Shown: positions 1 through 12,398 of the stretch, piece after piece
Layout: each line of letters begins with the position of its first letter
Position numbering within the stretch: position 1 is the first letter of the stretch
Source: Ceratothoa steindachneri
Taxonomy: Eukaryota; Arthropoda; Malacostraca; Isopoda; Cymothoidae
Assembly: GCA_963969495.1 (NCBI GenBank)
Contig: OZ018321.1
Location: 137,628,344-137,692,343, forward strand
Length of the DNA: 64,000 bases
Direction of reading: 5' to 3'
Translations under genes and position numbers: made by a program
Notes under the pieces: model-generated
What the model saw: only the letters and a program-made list of their open reading frames with translations
What the model was told of the DNA's origin: nothing
The model's database searches: none

Positions 1-1940
1 CTTTGTTAACGGAGGGCGTTTGGATGAGGTAGTCCACGTGGCCACGGGCTTCGAGGACTGAAAAGGGGCCTTTCCATTGGGAAGGAAGTTTATTTGTCTC
101 CGTGGGCAGGAGAAGCAGGACCTCGTCACCGGGATTGAACCGTCTTTCTTTTGACTTAATGTTAAAATGGGTCCTGTCATAGGAGCGGGGGATACATAGA
201 GAGCGCGTAGGAACGGAGGGGGAACGGAACAACAGTTCACCCTCAACAAGGTAGGAGACTTCCATGTGACCACGAATGGATTCTCGCTCATTGGTCTTCG
301 ACTTTTCCCACAATGGCTGTAAGGAAGGACACTCATTCTGTGCCTTTACAAAAGACTCGTCGTTCAGAGTCTCGTACTCGGGGGAAAAGGGGGTTTCTTA
401 AAGTCACGGGGGGTGCCTCGTTCTTTATGGCTTGGGCCCTCGTGATGGCGGGCTGAGCAACGGGACTAGGGGAAAGCTGCCGTCTCTAGCTGACTAATAT
501 GTTGAAGAATTTAATGGGGGCTGCTACAGCGTCAGCACAACCAGTGAAATATCGGCATTCGATCAAACAACCGACCACTGGGAAGCGGTTGGCTCGTCCC
601 AAGTAGTCCTACACTACTGCAAATTTATCGTGGTAGGGGCTCACTGGGGGCAGCAACTTTTCCGATACGACGATGCACGTGCATCCCATAATCCTGACCA
701 GGGTTGAAACCCGGTAACCATTAACCTGTCCGGTTTCAAATTCGAGCCCACCGGCGGATTTCTCGTTAAATACAAAAATAACTTGAAGACCCAGGGTGCT
801 ATTCGTGGTGGGTGGTGGGGGAGCAGGCGTTTCGGGGCGAGCAGACGGAGGAGAAAGAGAGGCGCTTACTTGGTGGGAGCAGAACGGAACTGAGAATTTA
901 GGAACAGTTCGTCCTTACATGCCCGGGGGTTCCACAAGAAAAACAGAGGATGGGTCGTCTGGGGTAATCCGACGCAGGCGGATAAAAGACGGATGGCTTA
1001 ACATCTCTAGGTTCAGACGGGGGATGATATTTCGGTTTGGAGGAACCTTAGACCTTTACAAATTTGGGAGCGTTCTCCGGGTGAAAGTTAGGGAAGAGGC
1101 CTTTACTCTTGGGGGGAGGAGGATGACTCTTCTTGGGACCTTAGGAGTAAAGATTATGTTCGCCTCGTGCAAATCAGCTTATTCGATGCATTATTTGAAG
1201 GAAGCGACTCTTTGGTCCTTCACGAATGCAAAGATTTCAGAGGGCAGCGTAGCCATCAATTAATCCCGCAAAAATGAAGTCAGACAGAGACTCATAGTCG
1301 CCGTTTACCTGGGCGGAGTCCTACCAAAACTGCAAGCCTCTTCTAGGGTTGAATCGAACTGGCGGTAAGCCTGGCCAGGTTGCAACATTGCCTGACAAAA
1401 CTTTGCCCTATAGATGTCCGGATTCATGTTGATCGCAGCCAAGAGTTCGGACTTAAGGGTCAAATAGTCGACAGGAGCCTCGACGGGTAGCGAATTGAAT
1501 ATATATCGCAGCTGCGTATTAGTGAGTGGCAAAAGTCGGACGACTCTATCAGTTTGGATATCCCAGTGATTTACCTAAAAAATCTTTTCGGAGTGAGTGA
1601 GGTAAGCACTGAAATCCTCACCGTCCTTTAATGCTGGGAGCTTTAAAGCGGGGATCTGGGGGGCTTCATTCCTGGAACTAACTGAGAGGGTTTCTAAATT
1701 ATTCCTATTTAACTTCCTTTCATGGTGCCTCACCCTTTCTCTTTCTTCAGCTTCAGCTTCTCTTTTTCTCTCATCAGCTTCAGTTTCAGCTTCTCTTCTT
1801 CTCTCCTCAGCTTCAGGTTCTCTTAGTTCATTCTTCTCTGCTCTTTCGTTTCTCTCCTCATCCTGAATATAGGCGACTAGCTCTTTACCGGAAAGACCAA
1901 GCATCTCACCATATTGCCTAAATCTCTCGAAGGACTTCAT
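1..1940 (-). pseudogene. Ty3/gypsy retrotransposon remnant: gag, protease, integrase
   Basis: The minus strand holds, in order, a gag start at 1940 (MKSFERFRQYGEMLGL, then a Glu/Arg-rich coiled coil), a capsid segment at 1532-1305 (YLTLKSELLAAI, YRQFD), a CCHC zinc knuckle at about 946-904 (CFSCGTPGHVRTNC), and protease at about 780-490 (GQVNGYRVSTLV, CTCIVVSEKL, and a distal FxxVxxYLGR...ADAVAAP part). It continues with a linker (AITRAQAIKNEAP) and integrase from about 400. The integrase keeps its N-terminal lead-in (SFVKAQNECPSLQPLWEKS) and C-terminal domain (RRFNPGDEVLLLL, WKGPFSVLEARG). The whole catalytic core between them is missing: the frame passes directly from PSVPTRSLCIP to SYDRTHFN. 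The protease DTG is changed to IMG. There are several frameshifts and stops. The 3' part runs off the left edge. Confidence 0.85.
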
Positions 1941-2820
<880 letters not shown>

Positions 2821-2999
2821 ATAAGTCACTAGTTAACATATATATACATACGGGAAATATAAATAAGAATAATACTGACAGAATATAGATAATTTGCAAT
2901 CGGGTAACGTTGATTACTTGTTAATTAGTTTAAAATGGGATATTATAAATCAGTTATACAGAAGGAATATTTAAAAGCTGGAAAGCGGGTCGATTAACC

Positions 3000-3720
3000 T
3001 GAGATACAAGCAAGGTTCGTTTTACCTTAAAGGGGGTCATTGAGGAAGGGGAATCCTTTAGCGAGTCGGCGAGGGGAAAGCGAGACAGAAAATGGTCGTG
3101 ATTCTGGGCCGAATATTCTGATGGTCACGAGGATGAAAGAGGGGGGGACCAGAAGATGAGTTCACGATCCTCCTTGAAGCAAGGCGATGGCACCTCTGCT
3201 CCAGAGAAGTGCAATCTTCAAAGATCGAGGCTCAGACGCGGCTCAGCGCTAAATCTCACACGCAAACTGGAGATCCTTGAGGGGGGTTCCAGATGAGATG
3301 AGAAGAATCCTGGCCATCCTCCGGGTCGAAACGATTCGAGGCTTGCTCTAAACAGAGTAAGCCTTCACAAAAGAGATGGATCTGCCAATCTGGGTGGTAT
3401 AAGCGAATACCAGAGACTTGGTGGAAACAGATTCACGATCTGAACTGAAGGCGACGAGATCTCAATCTAAATCTGCCGATATTCAAAAAACTCAGGGTAT
3501 TTATATGACGGCCATTTTTTGATGCTCAATCACTGAAAGGCACAGACGTCTGAGAGAAGGCTTCTGGGGCCTAGAGGGATTAGCTTTTGTCGCCCGACAC
3601 AGGTCTTAATGGTCTCCAACGATGTGGGTGTAAAACTTTCTGCTAGGATTTTTCCGATTACTGGATTAGCGTTTCTCGGCGAGGTGAAAGCTTTTAGCGC
3701 CCAATTTAATTAACTACACA
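3000..3720 (-). other. Possible LTR or 5' region of the gypsy remnant at 1-1940
   Basis: A stretch clearly richer in G+C than its surroundings and without open frames. On the minus strand it contains gtcatataaataccctgag (TATAAATA at 3499-3506), a plausible LTR promoter upstream of the minus-strand gag at 1940. No second copy is in the window, so LTR identity is inference from composition, TATA box and position only. Confidence 0.3.
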
Positions 3721-3877
3721 CGTCAGGCGCTGACAGACTTCCAAATTCTTTTATTTTTCCCTTTGGATTCACAGCTTATTCCACGTGGAGTTATACTTAG
3801 GAGTCATAGGGATGGAAGGAATTCAAGAAACAAATGAATGTGGTATTCTTCTTGTCATCCCTTTCCCTTACAATATG

Positions 3878-3881
<4 letters not shown>

Positions 3882-3927
<46 letters not shown>
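3882..3927. repeat. (AT)n microsatellite
   Basis: Uninterrupted AT dinucleotide run, followed about 60 bases later by a short C-rich tract (cccccccccacccccacc, near 3990). Confidence 0.95.
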
Positions 3928-3929
<2 letters not shown>

Positions 3930-4353
3930 CTAATAATTAAAATTCCGGGGTAAGAATTTTGAGACCAGTCGAACCATTAAACTTTCAGTCCCCCCCCCAC
4001 CCCCACCGTATTGTGTTATTGTCAAGTTTGCCTAATTCCCTCAAGGTTATTTAAAGAAGTGGAACTAATTAATTTTTTTCTGATTATTTTTTGTGGTATT
4101 TATTTGGTCTGATTATACTCTTAAAATCATCCTGAGCTGGATTTAAGAGTATAAGGCTCTCAATCTAAAGAGCTTAACTCTTCTCAGAGAGTTGTGGTTT
4201 TTCTCTGGTGTACGCTTTCCTATTTGGGTCTGCGTATTATTTTGGGTAAACTCTCAGTTGCTCAATTTGTTGTGAGAATAGCTATGTGAGAGCCCCGATA
4301 TGGTTCTCGAGTATTTTTGCGTATGTGCGAGCGCTATCCGTGTACGAAGTCAA

Positions 4354-4990
4354 TATGTCGTCTTTTGAAATATTTTTAAACAAAAAAAAAATCCTCGGTC
4401 TAGCGGACAAGGAGTTAATTGCTTACGTCCAGGATCAAGAATGATACGAAAGGGAAGAAAGTAGAGAGAAAAAAAGAGAGTGGAGAAAGAAAGGAGAGAA
4501 AAAGAGAGAGTGAATAAAGAAAAGAGAGAGTGAAGAAAGAAAAGAAAAAAGAGAGTGAAAAAAGAGAAAGAATAAGAGTACATGATCGGGAGCTGAACCA
4601 AAACCAATTGGAGAAGCTTTCCGTAAGTTCACGCAATGAACTTCGAGAAGATCTTCGAGGTGAATTCTTGGGATATTTAGGAACATGGTGTTCCCCGCCT
4701 TCTCTCACTTTTAAATTCCCACTTGCGGGCAATTTTTATATCTCTTCCCAGTGAGGCAACCATTAATTATTCTACCCTTAAGACAGAATTACTCGCAGCT
4801 ATTTATACGAACCCTGACTTTTACCGGGCCCGGTTTAGGCAAGCTCGAATCTTACCTAACCAGACTTATCGACATTTCGGATTCCTCCTCGAACGAAACC
4901 TACAGTTTTGGCTTTAGCGGACTTTGTCCGGCGGGACCAGTTGATGTATGCACTGCCGTCGGAAATCCGCTCATTCGATATAGATAGACG
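4354..4990 (+). pseudogene. Second gypsy gag fragment, same family as 1-1940
   Basis: The plus strand begins ATGTCGTCTTTTGAA (MSSFEIFL), then ILGLADKELIAYVQDQE and a stop. A Lys/Glu/Arg-rich stretch with several stops follows, then RVHDRELNQNQLEKLSVSSR, which matches RVRHHERKLNRNNLETLSVS of the fragment at 1575-1940. The capsid piece LPSEATINYSTLKTELLAAI, ARFRQARILPNQTYRHF matches 1305-1532. The A-rich coiled-coil part is expanded and frame-broken. Protease and pol are absent downstream. Sequence upstream (4000-4350) may be leader or LTR, but has no second copy here. Confidence 0.8.
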
Positions 4991-5340
4991 AGCATCTCAA
5001 AATATAGATGGAACAAATAAATGAAGAATTTAACTGTGATCTAAAATTATTATACTAGATTAACATCAGGAACGTATCAATTGACTGGATACAAAGAAGT
5101 AAACTGATCAAAGAAGAACTCAACTAGTTAACCCTTGAACAACAATAGAGAAGATGAGACGATGCGATCGAAAGCCTGATCAAGATGTATCTCCCAAAGA
5201 TTTTTGGCAAAAAATCAGGAATTAAAAAGAATCGAAAGGAAGAGGAAAGAAACAAAGACGGAAATATCGAAACGGAATAAGAAAATATAGAAGCAATATT
5301 CCAAAGTTATTGGAAAAACTTTCTGACCAAAGTTTCGTCG
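4990..5340 (+). pseudogene. Possible LINE linker fragment
   Basis: Frame-shifted plus-strand translation gives EELN, then LTLEQQ, ESLIKMYLPKIFG, and DGNIETE followed by IEAIFQSYWKNF. This resembles the endonuclease-to-RT linker of LINE ORFs (FW..i..G.i.td...i...F..yw..L). It contains stops and no RT motif follows before the Tc1-like element at 5466. Weak assignment. Confidence 0.3.
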
Positions 5341-5465
5341 ATTGTTTTCAGTTTTATTTTTAATAGATACATTAATCTCCGCCTTTCTTTTAAACCGAAT
5401 TATACATCTATAACAAGAAAATCTGAGTAAGAAGCAAATTTTGATATACCTTAATTATATATATA

Positions 5466-6900
5466 TACTCATGGCCAAATCTTTTAAGCCTAAAATATTT
5501 TATTTTTACATTTGTTTTTAAAATTTAAGTGATATTAAAATTATTCTAGGTTTAATAAGAAGTCAGTATTTCAAGGATAATAAGGAAAAATTCATTCCTT
5601 GGTTGAATCCAAAATCGCACTCTGGTCTTGTTCCTGGAGGAAGTGAGTTTGAATCTCTAGAGCTTTGCTATTCGATCCAAAGAGTAAAACGATGACAAAT
5701 GTGGTTTAAAAGAATGATGTATAATCATAATCTATTTATTAATATAGTTTTTAAAATTAATGTTTAAATCCTTTTCAATTCTACATAGAAATGGTTCTTT
5801 ACAAAGAAAAGCGGTGCAACCATTGTTGATGTGCACCAAACTGGGATGAAATGAAAGGATATAGTTGCTAAGGGTATTGCATCAAGGATCACCATCTTTA
5901 GAATCATTATTGGCTTTGAAAAACACGCGTTAGACTCCTGTCAAGATTTGTTTTGGATGCCAAAGTGATTTAAATGAACCCCAAGAAAGAGGTTGCCACC
6001 AGTGCCAATCTTAATAACAATTTGAAAGGCGCACATGTGAGTGCTTCTGCGCGCACAGTAAGGAAGATGTTATAGACAAGATCTCAAGTCGAGAAGGGCT
6101 GCGAAGAAACCGCATCTCACCCAGAAGAACCTTACGAATAGGCTTCACTTTTGTAGCAAATATAAAGAATGGAATAGTGAAGAATGGTGCAGAGTGAAAT
6201 TTCCTGATCAAGCTTCCTTTTGCTTGTTTGGAGCTTCTGGGAGATCCTTCGTTTGGAGGCGAAAAGGCAGAGCTCTTTTATAAGCCGTGTTTGTTGAAGC
6301 ATCCGGGCACTCTCCATGTCTGAGGCTGCTTCTCATTTAAAGGAACTGGAGCACTAACAATTTTGTCCAACAACACTGATATGAACTTAGAAGAGTATCA
6401 AAACGTGCTTCATCAGCACTATTTCTCAACAATTCAGAACCAATTTGGGGATGGTAACTGTATTACAAAGCAAAACCCAAAACAAAGTTCTTAGCTTTAA
6501 AATAATATCGCACCCCTGGACCTTGGCCCGGGAATTTGACAGATTTTAATCCAATAGAGATTTTGTGGGCGATTATATTCAAAATGGCAGTTGATAAACA
6601 GAAGCCATCCAATTGTGAGCATCTATCTGCCAGTGCTTATCGAAAAGCAATGGAGCAATAACAATCAAGATATCATCATAAGGTTGGTCTCAAGCAAGCC
6701 CAACGAATTAAAGCAGTCCGGAAGAAGAAGGGAAATCATTGTTAATATTAACTTTGCTCATCAATTGATTGTATTTATTAATAAATGGGTTCGGGCTGTA
6801 AATTTTTATATATGTCATCTTCAAATTATGATACAACCATAATAACACAAAGTACAACTTTTTTTTAGTTCTATTAATTTTCTTATTATATATATACAGC
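5466..6900 (+). mobile_element. Tc1-like DNA transposon relic, copy A
   Basis: Starts with ctcatggccaaatcttttaag, a recognisable Tc1-type end, and is colinear with the better-bounded copy at 29018-30249. Shared stretches include gctttgctattcgatc, gttgctaagggtattgcatc and the transposase helix-turn-helix start (ATIVDVHQTGMK, stop, KDIVAKGIAS). A degraded DDE end is visible near 6520 (cctggaccttggcccgggaatttgacagattttaatccaatagag, equivalent to the N-S-P-D-L-N-P-I-E region). The 3' terminal repeat is lost near 6900. Many stops, no function expected. Confidence 0.75.
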
Positions 6901-8330
6901 ATGGTTGTGCTAATTGAATGGTTTACATAAAATAAAAAACCCGCAATGAATGTATTTTAAAAATAAAAAAATATAAACTAGTTTATGGTTGGGAGGCTAC
7001 AGTTACTCAAAGGAGCAGCCCTCAGATCTTTCTCTACGGCCAAAGATGGCTCTGGAATCTGATGCACACGTTCCTTCCTGTGCCTCTTAGAAGCTCTTCG
7101 AACAGCGCCTTGGTTTTGGCCGCTAGCTCGGGCCTGGAAGAGCGGTTGTGTCTTTCTCAAAGGTGCCCAAACATAGTACTAAATGGAAATACAATCGTAG
7201 GATCTATGAGCACAGAAAGTGGAGCTGGTGAAGTCTTAGAAATTCTCCGACAACCCCTTCTGTCTCTCTCTGAAGGTATGGCCTTGCAGCAGAAATCCTC
7301 TCCAGCCAGGGTTTTACCACAAAGGTTATTTTCGATGAAACACAACCACCATTGATTTCTGCTAAAGGGACCGACCTGAAGTTGGCAGAAACATACGGCA
7401 AGAATATGATCGTAGAGCATACATCTAACACATACTTCAAAGTTTAAAGAAATTTGAGCAATCGAATAACGTTTTAGGTGCCAGTACTCAGCAACTACTA
7501 AGTGAATTCAGCTTCTGATTTTCGTGACTACTTGCATGGAGAGTGATTGGCATTTAAGTGCATGTGCGTAACAGTAACCCGCAGGCTTTATGTATTAAGA
7601 CAACGTCTTCGCTGCAAAAGTCGCCGAAAAGAGGCCTCAGCTTCGAAAACAACGAGGAAAAGATGCCATTCTGTGAAAAATACTCTTTTCACATCTTGGA
7701 ATTTCACTGGGTCGAAAGAGAAAAGTGGTTCCCTACCCATATAGAGCAGAAGGTTAAAACTGAAACCATTCGTGCATGACGGCAGCTTCCGTTACGAAGG
7801 AGAAAGCTTTCTAGATTCACTAGTCACTACCTGCCCAGTTTCTGTGACTAGTTAAGTGTCGTTTCCAGAAGTCATTGTTTTCTTTTGTCTTTCTTTCTTC
7901 CCCAATTTTCCTCAGTGGCAAAAGCCTCTATCGAAAACGAGTTTCCTTATCTTGTTAATGTATACATATACTGGCTGCACTCAGCAATTCAGCATTAATA
8001 TCCTCATCAACTATGCAAAGGACTTGTAGCTCGTACTTTTAAATAGCTATGTCTCCTGTTCAAACTTGTTTACTAGTCACCACCAGTATTTTCCCAAATA
8101 AAATGAAGTTGGCTCTCATCAATGGCACAAATTATCCCCCTCCCTCTTTGTTAAGCACACCTCTATAACCATCTTTTTCTGCGCTCCAGCCTGCCACCAT
8201 ATAAAGGGTCACTGTGTACCTTCGCATCTTTTAGTGAAATTTCATCCCATGGCAGAAGGGGCACCATTTACTATAGCATATTCCCAATCTGAGTTGGGTT
8301 TATCTCGAGCTAAAAAGCCTTAAATAAACC
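6900..8330. other. No recognised feature
   Basis: Mixed-composition DNA. Open frames of 60-97 codons occur on both strands between 6978 and 7440 (for example MHTFLPVPLRSSS on plus, RKTQPLFQARASGQNQ on minus). They are unlike any family I know, have no splice context and overlap one another. They may be decayed repeat sequence. Confidence 0.5.
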
Positions 8331-8336
8331 GCTTAA

Positions 8337-8796
8337 CTAACTGCCTCCATACGCTACCCATCCCTTCCTCAAATCTACTCCACATTTGCCCCATACCCAT
8401 AAGTTTTCTTTCCTATTCTGAAGGAGCCAAAAATTTTCTTCTCGTTTCAGCGGATTCAACAACATTTCAATTATGATTTTCCCTTCTTTTATCGGCAATC
8501 TCACATCTTCTAATCCATGTGCCGATGTATTAGACCTTGCACAGCACAATCATGTGATCAGATAGCTCTAAACTCACACATCTTACGGCTCTTACATCAA
8601 ATACATCCTTTAGCATACTCGATAGCGAGGAGTCGTTTAATAATACTCTTAGATCATGTCTTACTTCTCTCTCCAACACTTGATAAGTATACTTAAACGC
8701 GTCTTTTTGCTGAAAGAACACATTTGCCCAGGCAAGTTTTTGCCAGCACATATATTTACTACTCACCCTATTCTCATTTAATCCAGGTATACCCTA
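8337..8796 (-). pseudogene. LINE endonuclease-domain fragment
   Basis: The minus strand reads PGLNEN near 8790, then KLAWANVFFQQKDAFKYTYQ, then VRAVRCVSLELSDHMIVLCKV. This follows the C-terminal half of an AP-endonuclease-type LINE domain (G.NE...v..c...gL..gNT.F..kd.hkyTw, and SDH near the end). The catalytic SDH motif is intact. The frame shifts once near 8545. No RT follows on the left, so the copy is truncated. I cannot assign a clade firmly; RTE-like is a guess. Confidence 0.6.
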
Positions 8797-9228
8797 AACC
8801 TATATCATTTTTTCATTCACCCTTTCAATTATTTGTTATCTCTACAGTCATCAGCATATACCCATTCTCACTTCCATCTAATATTCGTTTCATATCTTTC
8901 CTGAACCTTCATTTCTCTGGTTTATAATACTATCTGCCCCACATATATTTCCTTCTCTACTCCTTCCCCAATTAAGTGAATACCCCTCGTTAGTTAAAAC
9001 TTCCTTTATTATCTATATATAAAAATGCTTCGATCAATTTAACATTGTTTATCCGCTTCAATTTAACAATACGAGCAATCTTTCAGCATCTTCACACAAG
9101 ACACATTGCGCTAGTACATTCACTGCATTTTTTTATCAAAAATGATCCTATGAAAACCCGAGACTTTAGACATTATTAAACCTTTTATTATGATTAATTT
9201 TTGAAGAAAAATGTGACAGAAGTTGAAA

Positions 9229-9315
9229 CTTACTGAAATTCAGAGACTTTTAGAGTTGAAACTTACTGAAATTCAGAGACTTTAGAGTTGAAACTTACTG
9301 AAATTCAGAGACTTT
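9229..9315. repeat. Three tandem copies of a 32-33-bp exon-end plus splice-donor unit
   Basis: The plus strand reads gttgaaacttactgaaattc, then agagacttt(t)agag, repeated three times up to the exon boundary at 9299. On minus each copy reads AAAGTCTCTGAATTTCA|GTAAGTTTCAACTCT, so the 3' end of the catalytic-Ser exon and its GTAAGT donor exist in three adjacent copies. Using either distal donor would read through an in-frame TAA. Confidence 0.93.
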
Positions 9316-9429
9316 GGTATAAACCGCCGTGGGGTAATTTGCGTTGGTGCCTCCAAAGCCCCAAGATGCGACTCCGACTTGGGTGACAAAACCTCCTCTT
9401 TTAACGATCAAAGAACCTCCACTCGCACC
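9299..9429 (-). CDS. Serine protease gene, exon 6: catalytic Ser, variant GASGGS motif
   Basis: Encodes GASGGSLIVKRGG, then VGVASWGFGG, then YPTAVYTKVSEF. The catalytic Ser is present, but the invariant Asp before it is Ala (GASGGS for the usual GDSGGP), and the Cys expected after SWG is absent (WGFGGTN). The partner Cys in DSCQ is retained and so would be unpaired. The acceptor is gtctgcttccag. The exon probably ends at a GTAAGT donor after GAATTTCA (phase 2), but reading through gives an immediate in-frame TAA (SEFQ-stop), so it could also be terminal. The last stretch with its donor is repeated three times in tandem. About ten residues usually follow SEF in this family, and I could not place them. 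Confidence 0.92.
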
Positions 9430-9487
9430 CTGGAAGCAGACCCCCAAAACTCAAATTAATGGAATCTTTAATTATGAAAAGGAAAAT

Positions 9488-9722
9488 AATCTATAGTAGT
9501 AGTGGTAGTAGCAGTGGTAATAGTAGTAGTGGTACTAGTAATGTAGCTGTAGTAGTAGTAGTGGGGGTAGTATTAATGGTAGTGACAGTAGTAGTGATGT
9601 AGTAGTAGTGGTGATAGTAGTAGTATCAGTGGCAGTAGTAGTGGTGTTAGTAGTTGCAGTATTAGTGGTAGTAGTAGTAGTGGCAGTATTAGTAGTAGTA
9701 ATATTAGAAGTAGTAGTCAGTC
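9488..9722. repeat. (AGT)n-type trinucleotide repeat
   Basis: About 235 bases of imperfect tagtagtagtggtagtagcag repeats within the protease intron between the pocket exon and the Ser exon. Confidence 0.95.
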
Positions 9723-10555
9723 ATTAGGGAGATGATCGACGATCCGGGAATCTTTTTCTAACCCTTCATCCTAGTCCCCTTTCTCACTTATCCTAGTTTT
9801 TCTCTGCACCTTTAACTACCAATTTTAACTACCACTTTCAACTTTTGAGAATTACTGGCTCCGATGAATAGTAGAGGGAAAAAGAGGAAACTGAATTGGA
9901 AGAGTAAATATAAGTTAAAAAATCCGAGAGAGCGAAAGGGAAATAAATAGAAATGAATACATATTGTTTTATAATAAATACAAGATTTATTTTTGTTTTC
10001 TACGGATATTCCGTTGATTTATTTAATATTTATATCGATTATATTGCCCGATTCCCCTTCTCCTTCTCCCTTTATTCACCTGACCTCTCTACTTAACGCT
10101 TCGATTCAGAGAAGAGATTTCCGCTGTTCGAGTTGCCCACTTTTGCCATTAAACCACAGAAATCCTTTGTTTCTATAATGAGCCAATTACTAAGAAGACC
10201 AAAACGCTTTTCAAACTCGAAAACACTAAAAAGTAAACTAGAAACCAACACCTGCCCCTGTCTAGCAATGCCCTCGCACTATTAAAGAAAAGGAATAAGA
10301 AGTCAAAATCCACATCAGTATCTGGATCCAGCCACAAATTTAAATGAGTCTTTCTTGGTTTTAGGTAACTCCTTCGACAAAAGGTCATCGAAATATCTCT
10401 TTGCACGGATAAACAGGTGACGGTGATCACATAACCAGTCTCGGGTGGATGTAATGAAGGCAACCTTACATCTCCCCCACTGGAGATTGTTCCGTTTTAG
10501 CGAATAAATTTTATTTATCGGACAAACTTACCTTAAAATCCTTTATGAAATATTA

Positions 10556-11590
10556 TTGAAAATAAGAAATAAATTAATTTCTTAAAAGTAATGATTACCA
10601 TTAATTTGGTAATAAGTGATAATTAACATTACTTAATAAGCGATAATTAACATTAATTAGAAAGTGATAATTAATATTACTTAATATTGATAATTACCAT
10701 TACTTATTAAGTGCTAATTAGTATTATTTAATAGGAGAAAATTAAAATTACTTAACAGCTGATATTTAACATTACATATTGTGATAATTAACATTACTTA
10801 ATAACTGATATTTAAAATTACTTAATAAGGAGTAATTAACATTACTTAATAAGTGATAATTAAAATTAATTAATAAGTAATAATTAACATAACTTAATAA
10901 GTGATAATTAACATTATTAATAGGTGATAATTAACATCACTTAAAAGTAATAATTAAAATTGCTTAATAAGTAATAATTAAAATTACGCAAAATGTGATA
11001 ATTAACATTACTTAATAAGTGATAACTAACATTACTTAAAAGGCAAATATTAACATCATAAAATAAATGAAGATTAACTTTACTTAATATGTAATAATTA
11101 ACATTCTTTAATAACTAATAAGTAACATTACTTACAAAGTGATAATTAACATTACTTAATAAGGAATAATCAAAATTACTTAATAAGTTATAATTAACAT
11201 TACTTAATAAGTGATAAATAACATTACCTAATAACTAATAATTAACATAATTAATAGGCAATAATTATAATTAATTAATAGGTGATAATTAACATTACTT
11301 AATAAGTGATAATTAATATTACTTAATAAATAATATTACTTATTAAGTGATAATTAACAAAATATAATATGTAATAATGATCATTAATTAATAATGATAA
11401 GTAACATTACTTAATAAGTGATAATTAACATCACTCAATAATTGATGATTAACGAAACCTAATGTGATACTTAACATTATTTAATAAAAAATAATTAACA
11501 TTAATTAATAAGTGATAATTAACATTACTTATACAATCATAATTAGCATAATTCGTTATAACTAATTACTTAATATTTGATAATTAACCA
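10556..11590. repeat. 24-bp AT-rich minisatellite
   Basis: Roughly forty degenerate units of gtgataattaacattacttaataa over about 1 kb. Substitutions and small indels are frequent, so the array is old. It occupies over a third of the 2.8-kb protease intron. No coding potential. Confidence 0.95.
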
Positions 11591-12222
11591 CTTACTATAA
11601 ACAAAAATAGACAATTTTACCGAGTTCTTTGTAATCAAGGTTCAACGAGTGTGGAAGAGGATAAAGAAAAGAAACTACAGTTCCTTCTTTCTTATTCTCC
11701 ACTGCAATCGTCTTCTCTCGTGCAAGTGCGTCGCTGTACTCTTTCATACGCGTATAGTCCGGAGGATCGAATATGTTATGGCAGATAAAATCCTTGACAG
11801 GTTGAGGAACAATGCACACAGTACAGGTTCTTAATGCCTTCATTATTCTTTTCTTTCGATATTGAAGGTATGTTCTTCCGCGCATCCTGCTGCAATCACC
11901 CAGTTACTTTTCCCCATTAAAAATAATTCAAATGAATGACTTTTGTTTTCTATTTGTCTCAAAAATTTTCCGATAGCGCCCTACGCCCCATGATGGACGC
12001 GGGGCGAAATTTCCTTTCCATAAATCAAATCTCTTCAGTGGGTTGTGGTAGGTCACAGAACGCGGGCGATGCGATGCGTCACATGGACGCAGACACTAGG
12101 CTGAGAGTTCACTCGCCGTTATAATATCCCCATGAGTGCGTTTTCGGATTTTGTCGGCGGCATTTACTACTACTAGTGTAATAATAATGATAATAAAAGT
12201 AAACTTAAAGCCAAACCTTTAC
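11590..12222. other. Protease intron, remainder
   Basis: Apart from the repeats, the intron (9430-12222) shows no second exon. Short frames at 11595-11885 (minus) and 11936-12124 (plus) have no recognisable domain. Confidence 0.6.
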
Positions 12223-12398
12223 CTGGCATGAATCGATCCCACTCTGCGCGGCGCAAATCACTTTGGGGTTGAAACCTTTACCGCTGTATTTGGACTTTTT
12301 GAGGCAATGAAAGTTCTCCATAATGGTCACATTGGCCTCCAAGAAGTGACCTGGCATCTTCTTCGTGTTTTCATCCACCCCCCATCCAGTAATAATCC
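12223..12398 (-). CDS. Serine protease gene, exon 5: GWG block to specificity pocket
   Basis: Encodes GIITGWGVDEN, then ANVTIMENFHC, KVICAAQSG and IDSCQ. These are the GWG strand, the paired Cys of the methionine-loop disulphide (FHC and VIC) and the pocket residue Asp three positions before the terminal Gln, which predicts trypsin-like Lys/Arg specificity. The acceptor is tatttgtctcag and the donor GTAAAG. The length of 176 bp is 2 + 174, ending in phase 0 immediately before the catalytic-Ser exon. An intron at this CQ|GxSGG position is common in animal S1 genes (family knowledge). Confidence 0.95.

Noticed and set aside
500..660. RNase H domain in the left gypsy remnant
   Set aside because: DYLGRANRFPVV and ADAVAAP at first suggested the end of RNase H. 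Alignment with the copy at 52330-52420 (same HDxFAxVxDYL after the protease active site) shows it is the distal part of the protease.
796..1263. 155-codon plus-strand open frame
   Set aside because: Antisense shadow of the gypsy gag/protease, whose zinc knuckle is on the minus strand.
8162..8179. Possible last protease exon (KRWL-stop after a gcgcag acceptor)
   Set aside because: The phase fits but the acceptor has no pyrimidine tract and the match is only four residues. Expected by chance.
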